Shown: piece after piece, positions 48,392-60,171 of the stretch
Numbering within the stretch: the stretch's first letter is position 1
Layout of the letters: the number at the start of each line of letters is the position of its first letter
Assembly: GCF_030272615.1 (NCBI RefSeq)
Contig: NC_081412.1
Location: 541,712,335 to 541,776,334 of the forward strand
Source: Cryptomeria japonica
Lineage: Eukaryota; Streptophyta; Pinopsida; Cupressales; Cupressaceae
DNA length: 64,000 nucleotides
Reading direction: 5' to 3'
Translations under genes and position numbers: made by a program
Notes under the pieces: model-generated
Seen by the model: the letters and a program-made list of their open reading frames with translations, nothing else
Told to the model about the DNA's origin: nothing
Databases searched by the model: none

Positions 48392-49577
48392 GCACTAAAG
48401 AGAGAGAGAAGATTTTGAATTTTATAGGTAGCAAATTTCAATAAAATCAGCCAATCTCCTAGATTTAAGCTGTTAAATGCAATCAGGACAATCTCCCGAA
48501 ATTTCGGAAAAAATGTCTGGGACCGTGGCGAACGGAGTGCACACGGTCCTCGCAACTTTTTTTGAAATTTTCAGGGATGAAAGTTATGATGATTTTAAAG
48601 CCAATCTGAAAAAATTGAGTGATTTTATGATCTGTAGATAGGCCAAATTAAAGTTGTAATCTCAAAATTGAACCCTACCAAGATTGTTTGAAAAATGTAA
48701 AATTTGAATTTTGAAAAAGAGGGGGAAACTGAAATTTTGAATTTTATGATTTTAGAGGGAATACTGAAAGCAATGCAGGCTTCAAAATTTAAAAGTTGAC
48801 TCGATTTCATGCAAAATTCGAATTTGAAAGTGGAAATCAAAGTTATTGCAATTAAACACTTAATTTCAAAAGTCACAAATTGTAAAAATTTGAATAAAAC
48901 ACTGAAATTTTGAATGAATGCTAACACACTTTTCAGATTTAGGACTGTAAGAAACACACTTTTGATATAAATTTCAATTTCAACAATTTTTGAATGATTA
49001 GAAGCCTCAATCCAAGCAATCGCTAGACCAACTTTGACTTTAATTTTGAAAGTGTTAAAATTGATAAAATCAGCCAAAATTCTGGATTTTAGCAGAAAAA
49101 TACAGTAAGACCTAGCTCTCGAAATTTCGGAAAAAATGTCGGGGACGATGGCGCTCGGGGTGCACACGGTCCTCGCAACTTTTTTCCAAATTTTCAGGGA
49201 TGAAAGATATTGTGATTTTATTGCGGAATCCAAAGTTACAGCCAATTTGGAGGTGTTTTGATTAGTGAATTTATCAGTCAAAGGTTGAATCAAGAAGGTC
49301 TTAAAAATTAGGGTTTTGACATTTAACCACTTAATTTTCAGAATTAAAGCACAAATATGAATTGACAATTTGCAATAGAAGGGTAGATCTGAAACAAGCA
49401 TTAACAATTAAACATTTCACAAGTTTAATTACTTAAAAAGAAAATTTTAGGGTTTTTATGCAATCAACCTCTAAAATTTGCAAAAGATCAAACATGGAAA
49501 TATAATTAGGAAAGCAAAATTTTCAGATCTAACCATGAATAATCATAATGAGGATGTTCACATCGGGTTCACCAAAA
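48392..49577 (-). promoter_or_regulatory. Leader of the gag-only element with duplicated hairpin signal
   Basis: The 1.2-kb leader between the 5' LTR and gag. A block of about 90 bp occurs twice (near 48490-48585 and 49115-49205). Each contains gaaatttcgg, then ggac-tgg-g-gtgcacacggtc and a tttttcagggatgaaag-like tail. In the first block GGACCGTG (48520-48527) pairs perfectly with CACGGTCC (48542-48549), and CCGAAATTTCGG (48496-48507) is a perfect palindrome. The gtgcacacggtcctc core recurs in both LTRs (43311-43325, 49962-49976). A packaging or dimerisation signal is a reasonable inference. Confidence 0.55.
49556..49577 (-). other. Primer-binding-site candidate of the gag-only element
   Basis: On the minus strand, directly inside the 5' LTR, the sequence reads ttttggtgaacccgatgtga. 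Its place fits a tRNA primer site; the tRNA species is not identified. Confidence 0.5.
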
Positions 49578-50810
49578 TGTAAAGCGGAAAAATCGAACCC
49601 TAATCGTTCTCCCCTCCCCAACTCCGAGGAGAGAGAAGGGAGAGTCACTAGGGTTGATGGTTTTCACTTAGGAGAGACTTTACATTCAAAAGAGGGGTTG
49701 AAACCCACAAGATCCAATCCCACGCAATGCAAGATTGGATTCTAAATGAGTTTCAAGGGTTATGACATCAAGGATACCCTCTTTTGTAAAGAATGTAGAT
49801 AGAAAGATTGAACTAGGAATGCATGTAAAGTAGGAAAGATTAGCTTATAAACAGAGATAGGGATATGGGATGAAGCTGCGGACCTGGAATCAGCAGTAAA
49901 ATGTCGAGACGGTGTTGTTCTGCAAATTTGAGCGAAAGTTGACAGGACGATGGCGCCCGGTGTGCACACGGTCCTCCGAAAAATCCGCGAAACGAAGGGG
50001 GATCTATTCGTCTCTGCACAAGGATTCCAGATCTTCAATTACAGCCGCGTACCTGCAACCTACACACAGAAAAGAGAGGACGATTGGGGGGTTAGGGATG
50101 AGGGGTTTGCCTTTAGGTCAAACCCTGGTTTTGGAATTAACCAAGAAATGAGAATGTTGTAAATGTGAATGTTTGTAATGTAAACAAGTACTGATACCTT
50201 GTTGTAAGAATGTTTGTATTCTTACATGCGAAGGTGTAATGTATGTAGTATGTTGTATGTTGTATGTGATCTCCTCTTCAATGGTTGAATCCTTGTCTTG
50301 AATGCAACATTTAGCCTTGAATGGAGACTTAGAATGCTCAATTGCTTGAAGGAATACTTGAATGCTTGAATGTTTGAATGTTTGAATATCGCTTTCGCCT
50401 CTTGCTCGCATATGTTTTCCTCTTTTTTTTTACCTCCTCAAATGGGAGGGGAAATGTAGTTTATATACTTGTCAATTAGGGCTGATAGACTGATTTTCCC
50501 GACCTTAGGCCGACCAGGAAACATTATTTTCCAATTTGCAAACTTAAAGACCCGATGCCCACAAGAGACCGAGCCCAAAATAGGGCCAGGGACCAGGGCG
50601 TTGGGCGCCATGGTCCTGGGGCGCTGGGCACCATGGTCCCACCTCCCGGGACAACAGGGTGCAAGGAGGATCAAGCCAGGGTGCTGAAAAATGCAGTTTT
50701 TGATGTCATGAACAAGTTTCGGGGTCTCCATTCAGGTTCCGTGTTGCATCGCCATCGTGAAGACCCAAATGCAGTCGAAATTGCAAGTGTCGCAATTTTA
50801 GGACGCTACA
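49578..50810 (-). repeat. 5' LTR of the gag-only element
   Basis: 1233 bp, TG...CA ends, nearly identical to 42927-44198. On the minus strand this is the promoter-bearing copy. The small ORFs within both LTRs are not genes. Confidence 0.92.
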
Positions 50811-50815
50811 CGTTT

Positions 50816-52057
50816 GTTTAAAAGTTTTTAAGCCCTTTTCAACAAATTGGTTGTGTCTATCTTAAAACCATTACATTTCATGAGACAAGAGTATTTTGTC
50901 AAACAATTCAGTGCCTTGTCTATGTTTTTGCTTAGGACAAGTCTTTAAACTATGAAACAAATATCTCATAGTCCACAAGATTTCCCTTTTATTATATTGA
51001 CATTAAATTTACTATATATATGATTTTCATCTTCATTTTTCACTATCTTCTTATATATTAAGCATTTTTAGGTGGAGTAAATTTCCAAAATCTAAAAGCA
51101 AAGTTAGTTATTGTGCTCTATCTCTACTTATAAATTAATATTTTTTTTTAGCTAACTCACTATCTTCTTATTAAGAATTTTTGCCCCATTGAGGATCAAC
51201 AACCCTTCTATACATGTGGCATATAGATATGTGCATTTCAAGAATATTTCTTGTGTGTAGAGAGTTGTCAGCTAAGAATAATTTTTGAATGTAGAGAGTT
51301 GTCAGCTAAGAATATTTTTTGAATGTAGAGAGTTGTCAGCTAAGAATATTTTCTGTGTGTAGAGAGTTGTCAGCATTCTAGGATTCCTAATTCAAGAGTG
51401 ATTGTAGTTTTTATATGTATTGACTTGCATTATCTATATGTGGTTGGCTTTATCTTCTTTTATTTGTTTTTATTGCTCCCTAGTTTTAGTCCTAGATAGC
51501 TTTATTTATGCTTGTTTGAGTTCTTTTCAGCCTTTATTATTAACTATTAGATTTTGATTTATGAATTTAAGCCATACTTAGTCATCCATGGAAGTATTAT
51601 TTCTTTCTTTCATAGAGAGTACCAAATTCTCTTCTATATGTTTCATAAGCTTTGCTAAGTATTTAATATCAAAGGGTGAATGATTGATGATATTAAATGG
51701 AAGTATTATTTATTTCTTTCATAGAGAGTACCAGATTCTCTTCTATATGTTTCATAAGCTTTGTTAAGTATTTAATATTAAAGGGTGAATGATTGATGAT
51801 AGTAAAGGGAATGGGAGCAATTCTTTCTCCCACCTTCATTAGATTTTTTTTTTTTGATTTTTCTAGAAAGCATGTTTGGCTTCTAAAGTAAAAGTTTTCC
51901 GCTACTTTTAAATTTATTCAGAGAAAAACCAGGCCTATAGTTATTGTATCATGTCTTTGCTTTCAGATTTCACATACAATTCTATTAAACCATTTTTTAT
52001 GTAATATACTATCCATTGTATTTCTATATCCAAGACACAATAAGCAAAAAGAAAGAA
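50816..52057. other. Non-genic DNA with short tandem repeats
   Basis: 51256-51390 has four exact-period 34-bp units (tgtagagagttgtcagctaa...) starting at 51256, 51290, 51324 and 51358. 51590-51698 and 51699-51803 are a 109-bp tandem duplication (ggaagtattattt...). No gene is supported. Confidence 0.8.
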
Positions 52058-52507
52058 ACAATAGGAACAACCCATATATAGTTCTTACTAATTATTTCTT
52101 CTGCAACATGTCTATCAACACAATCTTCTTACAAACCATTATATTTTTTGAATGTTTATTTCCAATATGAAACAACATATTGAATCATCGTGGATAGGAA
52201 TTTGCATCGTCTGATTCCTACAAAGAGTGGTTTTAGGAGGTTTACATCAATGCTCTCCCAAAATGACATACAAGATGATGATACAATAGGAACAACCCAT
52301 ATATAGTTCTTACTAATTATTTCTTCTACAACATGTCTATCAACACAATCTTCTTACAAACCATTATATTTTTTGAATGTTTATTTGCAATATGAAACAA
52401 CATATTGAATCATCGTGGATAGGAATTTGCATCATTTGATTCCTACAAAGAGTGGTTTTAGGAGGTTTACATCAATGCTCTCCCAAAATGACATACAAGA
52501 TGATGAT
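52058..52507. repeat. 225-bp tandem duplication
   Basis: 52058-52282 and 52283-52507 are head-to-tail copies differing at a handful of bases (aataggaacaacccatatat ... gacatacaagatgatgat). The 3' part of each copy holds the N-terminal codons of the trihelix-type relic. Confidence 0.93.
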
Positions 52508-53495
52508 ATATATTTCATAGATGATGAATTCATTGGCTTTGTTCCAAATACTCAATCAATGAATGAAACAGTCATCTATAATTTTCCTTTGAGCACAAAA
52601 GGGAAAATGAAGAAGTATTCAACTATACTCCATTTGAAAAATAGTCATTTGAAAGTTCATGATAAAACACCGATGGTTACTCCTACACATAAAGGAAGGA
52701 CACAATGGATCATTTCAGACACCATAGTCCTTATAGAAGCAAAAGTCAATGAGAAAGACACAATTTCCAATGGTGGGCCAATGAAGAAAGCTACAACATC
52801 TACTGAAAAGTGGAAAATTGTGCAAGAGTATTGTTCTTGTCATGGTGTCTTGTGGACAACAAATCAATGTAGAGATTGATGAGAGCATGTTTTGCTAGAC
52901 TACAAAATATAAGAGATTATGAGACTCATATTCCTTCTAGCTATGATAGCTTATTGGAATATGACAAGTAGAGAAAGAGTGGGAAAAAAACTTCTAGAAA
53001 ACTTTCCAAATGAACTTATGGATGCAATGGAGATCAATTTTGAGACTGATAGAGCTATTGATCTTGAAAATATAACTTTTGATACTTTCGACAATAATTA
53101 TACATCCATTGACAAAAAATCCTCTCCAAATGAAAATGCTCCAATAGATGAATCTGATACAATGAATGCAACATTGACAATGAAATAGAAAAAGGCTACA
53201 CGGGTAAAAAGTGAAAGACAACATTCAAAACAACTGGAATGGAAGATACTATTGTTGAAAACAATGTAAATTGGTTGTTTCTACACTACAACTTGTTGAA
53301 GAGGGTCATATGAAATACCATGAGAAAGAGTATGCTCTAATAGAGAGGAGATTAAATCAGGGAGAACTAAATGATGAAAAGATGATCAAATTGGAAGAAC
53401 AAAAAGTCAATTTGCAAATGAACTTGGTTGTTGCCCTAAATTCTATTGGTCAAGCAATGCTTAAAATATCTGAATCGTTTTCAAATGAAAAATGA
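52415..53495 (+). pseudogene. Trihelix/Myb-SANT-like DNA-binding protein, decayed
   Basis: The translation contains, across breaks, a single trihelix-type (Myb/SANT-like) DNA-binding domain. DTIVLIEAKVNEKD, STEKWKIVQEYC and TTNQCRD come first; a stop falls where this family has the next conserved Trp. Then EHVL-DYK, IRDYETHIPSS and SYWNM-like YWNMTSRER follow. A C-terminal helix-rich segment (VVSTLQLVEEGHMKYHEKEY ... NSIGQAMLKISESF) matches the coiled coil usual in plant trihelix factors. At least two adjacent stops near 52877 and further frameshifts near 52915 and 53190 inactivate it. It is AT-rich and intronless, so it could be a retrocopy, although no poly(A) or target duplication is visible. 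Confidence 0.7.
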
Positions 53496-54012
53496 TTCAG
53501 CTTAATGTTTGTACTTTTTTAGGTTATATTTTGTATGACATTTGCAATATTTGCACTTGCTTATTTTGTGCAACAATATCATGAAAATGTTTGTGCTTAA
53601 TTTTCATTTGAATATAAACTTTAGAATTTTATGTTCAAAACTATATACACATAAAGAGTTCTTGATTGTGTCTCGCATTGATTGCTAGACTTGATGAAGC
53701 AATTGTTGGTTTGAAAATTGTGTTTGATAGAGACTCATCCTTTCATGATTGATGAATTTAATTTTTTTTATAACTTTTTGGTTAGGGGATACCTCTCTTT
53801 TGTAACATTTAAGTTCTTATTGACTACATTTACCTTTATGGTCTTTTTATTTGATCTACCATTTCATTTTATTATGAAATTTTCCACTTGGTATATTACT
53901 TTTGTGACTCATGCACATCTGCTTCGTGATTATAGATTATAGATTAGGTCTTTGAGATGTTGGTCTGGAGGCCTCTGTCTATCTAGATCTATTGATCATA
54001 TGGATGTGGGTG
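53496..54012. other. Non-genic DNA
   Basis: Downstream of the trihelix relic; T-rich, nothing recognised. Confidence 0.6.
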
Positions 54013-54017
54013 AATTT

Positions 54018-55496
54018 TGTTGGCATTTTCAGTAGAAAGAGAGATTATTGATATAACTGAAGAAGGATGATAACTATCTTTATAACATTATTTTGTCATT
54101 GATGTCAAGAAATTGATTTTCTGATTCAGTATGATGTTGCCATATCTTGAGGAGATTGATTTGATGAGTATTAAGTGGTCGGTAAGTGACACAAAAAGAA
54201 TGTGATGAATAAGGGGAGAAATAAGTTATTCAATGGGCAACTATTACCGAGTTAGACAATGATGAGATCATGATGTTTAGATTGTTTTTGATATCTTACA
54301 AATGTTTTTGATTATAAGGTTAATACTATACTATGTCACCGAGCAAAGAACCTAGTCGATAAAACCCCAAGGAACCTACTCAGTAAACCCTAAGGTTATC
54401 GATATCGGTTAATGAAGGCGAAATGTCTATCGAGTAAAGTTTAGTATTTACCGAGTTACAACAGAGTTATGACAAAGCGCATTGGATGAATGAAAGCATT
54501 ATTTAATGAAGGACAATGATGAGTTGGAGATGTATAAATGATTGGAATGTCACGCATGAAGTTTGTTAAGGATCTATGGCAATGAAAAATCAGCAGGAAT
54601 ATCTACAGTGCAGATTAAACCGCAATAACCTTGTACAAGTTCCAAGAAAGGATTGCAAGTCCCGAGACAAGATAAAACATTTTTAGATCGAAGGATGCAT
54701 TGAACCTAGTCAAGATTGAAGATCTGATGGCTAAGATTGATCATGGGAAATGTGATCAAGGAGATTAAGCAATTAGAATTGTTTATAAATAAGAAATCAT
54801 TGATGAACTATGTATGCGGGCAAGTGTAAGCACAGGGATGCTACATAGTGATTACCAAGCATAAAAGCTTGGATACCTGTTTGAATAACAGAGTAAGGAG
54901 CCTAGCAGAAGACTAGATAAGTCTTATGACTAGATTGTTTTGAGCAAATAAGAATCTGCTTTAGCATTTTAGATGTGAAGTTGTAGATATAGTTTATTAT
55001 TGTTATTTTGTAAGTGACAGAAAATCTCTTAACTGAGTGGACTTAACAGTCTTATTTGTAAACCCTCTAGCAAGGTAACATTCTGAATGAGTGTTTGAAA
55101 TCCTTTAACAAGGTCACTTCTAACAAAGTGAAGATCCTAACAGATCTAAGGGAAATCCCTTAACCAGGTAACATCTAGCAATGTGTTTGTAATCTTTAAC
55201 AGGATTTGCTTTTAATCGAGCATACTCTAGAAGAGTATATTTCTTAGTGGGTCTGAAATCCCACAGTGGTTTTTCCCTATTTGAGTTTCCACGTTAAATC
55301 AAGTGTTATATGTGTTATGATGATTATATATTTATGTGGTTGCATGTTTAGCAGTTTTTGGTTATATTGTTGAAGTATATGTTACCGAGGTTGAATCTGT
55401 TGATTTCATAGAAGTTTAAGTTTGCATGATTCACCCCCCCCTCTCATCTTGTTAGCTATTGGGATCAGTACTTTACAATTAGTATCAAAACTATCA
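54018..55496 (+). repeat. 5' LTR of the copia element
   Basis: TGTTGGCATT ... ACTATCA, 1479 bp; aligns end to end with 60172-61650. It contains several accgag motifs and a run of 30-50-bp near-repeats around 55060-55230 (taacaaggtcac-, ctagcaaggtaacat-). Confidence 0.95.
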
Positions 55497-55498
55497 AT

Positions 55499-55510
55499 TG
55501 GTATTAGAGC
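55499..55510 (+). other. Primer binding site
   Basis: TGGTATTAGAGC, two bases after the 5' LTR; one base away from the common plant initiator-Met tRNA site TGGTATCAGAGC. Confidence 0.88.
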
Positions 55511-55560
55511 TTTGGACTTTGGAAGAAAAGTTTAAAGGTACTTGAGGCAAAGATCCGAAG

Positions 55561-58500
55561 ATGTATAAAAGAGATGCACCTAAGCTGAACAAGTCAAGTT
55601 TCTCCACATGGCAGAAAAGGATGAAGCTACATTTATCAAGAATTGGAGAATATGCAACATATTATCTGGAGAATGATTACATTGCACCAAGCACTAATCC
55701 AATGACCTTGGAAGAGATAAAGGCAAAGCAAGAACATACTCAAGATATGATTGAAATAACATCAGCATTGACCGACTCAGAGTTTAATGATCTAGAAGGT
55801 TGTAATGATGCAAAAGCAATGCGGACTAAGCTCACATCTGTATATGGCGGTGATGAACATGTTCAAAGAGCAAAAGTAGATAGTCTAAGAGGACAAATTG
55901 AATCCATGAGAACGAATGAAGGTGAGAACATAACCCAATACAGTACAAGATTAAAAGAGATTGTCAATCAAATTAAAGGAGCAGGTGGAACTGTTGAAGA
56001 AAAGGATGTAACAAGTAAGTTGTTGAGAACTCTTCTACCAGCTTATGCTATTCAAGTCTCTGCAATCAATGAATTGAGGTATGTACCTAACATGCCAATT
56101 TCTTTGGATGCTACTATTGGTAAGCTACATGCATTTGAGTTAAGTAATTTTGATAGTAGTGGGTCTTCGGTAAATAAAGTAGAATCTGCATTCAGTTCTT
56201 TTCATATTGGTGAATCTAATGATTACAATGATAGAATGAGTAAATACTTTGAAGGGGATCACAGTGGAGCAAGTGAAAGATTTCGCAAGAACATGGAAAA
56301 AGTGCACAAACTATATGAGGAAATCAAGAAGCAAGAAGAGTTTGAAGCATTATTAGCCAGAAGGTTACCGAGAGGAAAAGGTAAGTATAAAGGGAAGCTA
56401 CCATTAAAATGTTTCAATTGTGATAAAATAGGACATATGGCTTCTAACTGTCCTGACAGAGAATCTAGTGAAAAGAGAGAATACCGAGTAGATAGGCAGA
56501 AAGACAACCAATACAGAGGACACCGAGGCTTCAGAAGGAGAGATAAAAAGACATGCTTAATAGCTGATGAGGAATCCAACGATGACAAATCTGATGAAAC
56601 TGATACTGAGGAAGTTGTTTATGTGGCTATTAAAGATGGATCTGATGAAGAAAGGTATGAAGAGAAAGCCTTAGTATCTCACATACATAATAATGATTCT
56701 TGGATCATAGATAGTGGATGCTCACATCACATGACAGGTGATAAACACAAGTTTGTTAAATTACAAGACTATGATGGAGGCTATGTAAGATTTGGTAGTG
56801 ATGCACCATGTCCGGTGAAAGGTAAAGGATCTATAACACTTCTTGACAATGCTAAATGTGATGATGTATACTGGGTTGAAGGTTTGAAATACAATTTGTT
56901 GAGTGTAGCATAGCTAAACAATATAGGATACCGAATAGAATTTCAGAAAGGAACTGTCAAAGTTCATGACAAGCATGGAAAGCTAGCTGCTACCGGGACA
57001 CAAACAAAAGGTAATACATTTCATCTTGACTCAACTCAGAACAAGTGTCTTTATGCAAAGATAGATGATACCTGGTTATGGCATAAAAGGTTTTGTCATG
57101 TAAATTTTGATAATTTGATCAAAATAAGTAAGAAGCACCGAGTAAGAGGTCTACCGAGTCTAGAAAAACCTAAGAATGCTATGTGTCAAGGATGCCAGAT
57201 GGGTAAGATGACAAGATCAAGCTTTACAAGTAATTCCTACACTTCTAAAGGAATTTTAGATTTAGTACATATTGTTCTGTGTGGCCCGATGAAAGTTCAA
57301 AGTTATTATGGTGATAAATATTTCATATTATTTGTGGATGACTACTCAAGGATGATGTCAGTTATGTTTTTAAAAGAAAAATTAGAAGCTTTTCAAATGT
57401 TCAAATGGTACAAGGCAAGAGTTGAAAATGAAACAGGAAGAAAATTGAAATGTCTTAGATCTGATAGAGGAGGAGAATTCACTTTTGATGAATTTAACTT
57501 ATTCTGCAATGATCATGGTATAAAAAGGCAAGTGTCTGCACCAAGAACACCTCAGCAAAATGGGATAGCCGAGAGAAGAAATAGATCAATTGTAGATTGT
57601 GCCAGAACCCTGATGATAGAGAAGAGGGTACCTTAAACATTTTGGAGAGAAGCAATCAGCATTGCAGTTTACACCCTGAACCAAGTTCAACTGAAGAAAG
57701 GGACTATGAAGACACCATATGAGATCTGGTATGACAAGAAACCTAATGTAAGTTATTTTAAAATCTTTGGAAGTAGATGCTATGTTCACAAAGATGACAG
57801 AAATGGAAAGTTTGATCAGAAAAGTGAGGAAGGAACATTTCTAGGTTATTCTTCTAGAAGTAAAGCATTTAAATGTTTGATCAAATCATCTAACAAAATA
57901 GTAGAAAGTGCAAATGTAAAAATTGATGAATTTGCAGAAAGAAATGATGAAGGAAATTCCAAAGAACCAGAAGATTATGAGGAATTTGTTTATGTTCAAC
58001 TGAGAAGTCCTACTGAGAAAGTTGTTGAAGAAAATGAAGAGAATGTCCAGTTACCGAGTGATGAAGAAGATCATACAGAACCTACCGAGCCTATATTAGC
58101 CAAATATGTCAGAAGACATCATGCATCAAGTCAAATTTTAGGAAATAAGGATGATCCAATGATGACAAGGAACAAACTGAGACAGAACACATGTCTGATA
58201 TCTGAATTTGAACCGAGAATAGTAAAAGAGGCATTTAATAGTGAAGATTGGGTAAATGCTATGACAGAAGAGATTGATCAAATCAAGAAGAATGACACAT
58301 GGACACTGATTCCAAGACCAAAGGAAAAAAATGTAATCGATACAAAGTGGATTTTCAGAAACAAGCTAAATGAAAAAGGTGAGGTCATTCGCAACAAAGA
58401 TAGACTAGTTTGCAAAGGTTATGCTCAAGAAGAAGGAATAGATTATGGTGAAACCTTTGCACCTGTGGCTAGACTTGAGGAAGTAAGAACATTGTTGGCA

Positions 58501-59748
58501 TATGCTTCTTTCAAAAATTTCAAGGTATATCAAATGGATGTTAAATCTGCATTTTTGAATGGTATACTAGAAGAAGAAGTTTACATTGAACAACCTGAAG
58601 GATTTGTTGAAGACAAGAGTAAAGATCAGGTATGTAAACTAAACAAAGCTTTATATGGTCTGAAACAAGCACCTAGAGCATGGTATGAGAGAATGCACTC
58701 TTATTTGATCAAGATTGGTTTTATAAGGACTAGTGAAAACAGTAACATGTACATGAAGAATGATGAGGACAATGGTATACTGATCTTAGCCATATTTGTT
58801 GATGACATTATATTTTGTGGTAATGACTCCTTATGCAAGAACTTTGGAAATGAAATGAGCAAAGAATTTGAGATGTCATTAATCGGTGAGATAAAATATT
58901 TTATAGGTTTACAGATATTGCAAATGAAAGATGAGATTTTCATCACTCAATCCAAGTACATAAAGGAAATACTGAAAAAATATGGAATGGAGGATTCTAA
59001 ACCAATAAGTACTCCTATGACTACTAACTGTAAACTCTCAAAGAATGATGAATCTGCATCTGTTGATGAGACACTTTACCGATCTATGATTGGGAAGTTG
59101 CAATATGTTGTGCATAGTAGACCGGATATAGCACATGCAGTAGGTATTGTTGCAAGATTCTCTACAAATCCCAAGGAAACCCATATGACAGCAATCAAGA
59201 GAATTTTTAGATACCTGAGAGGCACTGAAGATTATGGCTTAGTATATGTAAAGGGAAATGATTTTGATTTAAAAGTTTATACTGATGCTGATTGGGTAGG
59301 CAACATTGATGACAGGAAAAGCACAAGTGGTGGAGCTTTCTTTTTGGGAGAAAGACTAGTAAGTTGGCTTAGCAAGAAACAAGGATGTATTTCACAATCA
59401 ACAACGGAAGCTGAATATGTTACTACAACATTGAATTGCACAAATATAGCATAGATAAAACAACTGTTGGAAGGTATAAATGAAAAAGTTACCGAGTCAG
59501 TAACTATATTCTGTGATAATACTAGTGCCATTAACATTTCAAAGAACCCGGTAATGCACTCTAAGACAAAGCATATATCTATAAAGTATCATTATCTCAG
59601 GGAAGAAGTTCAAGAGAAGAAAGTTGTGCTGGAATATATTAGTTCAAAGGAGCAATTAGCAGACATCTTCACAAAGCCACTGCCAAGGGACACTTTTGAG
59701 TATCTTAGAAGCAAGTTAGGGGTTCCACCCCTATCTTCTACTCACTGA
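55561..59748 (+). pseudogene. Copia gag-pol polyprotein with three in-frame stops
   Basis: A single frame of 1,396 codons from ATG 55561 to 59748. Order: gag (LNKSSFSTWQKRMKLHLSRI onward), a CCHC zinc knuckle (CFNCDKIGHMASNC), an aspartic protease (WIIDSGCSHHMTG), then integrase. Integrase shows the HHCC module (LWHKRFCH ... CQGC) and a DDE core (FVDDYSRM, SDRGGEF, NGIAERRNR). The reverse transcriptase follows ([31 protein letters not shown]), then RNase H ([25 protein letters not shown]). Stops lie at 56911 (TAG), 57634 (TAA) and 59452 (TAG), with no frameshift. Each stop is explained by a single C-to-T or G-to-A change, the pattern of deaminated methylcytosine. Family length is normal. Confidence 0.95.
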
Positions 59749-60171
59749 CCGAGTTCGGTGAAAGCATCAATTTGATGAATCTACAGAATATTATGTGTGG
59801 ATTGATGTTGAGTTATGCACTTTAGAAGGTTTTCTAAAGTTGTGCAAAAAATAGGAATTAGAGACAAGATACACAGCAAGGCAAATCACTTCACAAAGGA
59901 AGAAATCATGATTTAGTTCTTTTACTTTTTGGCATTGTTGTCAAAGGGGGAGAAGACTAAATGGTTGACTGAATGATAAAGCCCTAAATGAAGAACGAAA
60001 GACTAATGACAGGGGGAGAAGATTACTAAAGGGAGAAGATTTCAGAAAGAAGTCTACAGCTCAAGGATAACAGGAGAAGTCTAACAACAATTTGAATCCG
60101 AATCAATTTGAATATCTTGTTGGTATTACCATTTAAAAGTTGGTTTTGCCATCAATGCCAAAGGGGGAGAT
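59749..60171 (+). other. 3' untranslated region and polypurine tract of the copia element
   Basis: Repeated purine-rich motifs (aaagggggagaag, acagggggagaag, taaagggagaag); the last, aaagggggaga at 60160-60170, directly precedes the 3' LTR and is the plus-strand primer site. Confidence 0.8.

Larger units (their letters stand above)
42922..50815 (-). mobile_element. Gag-only LTR retrotransposon, non-autonomous, Ty3/gypsy-like
   Basis: LTRs at 42927-44198 (3') and 49578-50810 (5') flank 5.4 kb that encodes a single gag-type ORF on the minus strand and no reverse transcriptase or integrase. The flanks cattt (42922-42926) and cgttt (50811-50815) fit a 5-bp target duplication with one CpG-type transition. 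A primer-site-like sequence follows the 5' LTR and a polypurine tract precedes the 3' LTR. The layout matches the non-autonomous gag-carrying class (TR-GAG type) that depends on polymerase from a relative. LTRs remain very similar apart from a repeat-number difference. Confidence 0.85.

Noticed and set aside
51256-51390. Four regularly spaced 34-bp repeats, CRISPR-like at first sight
   Set aside because: Units are head to tail with no unique spacers; a eukaryotic minisatellite.
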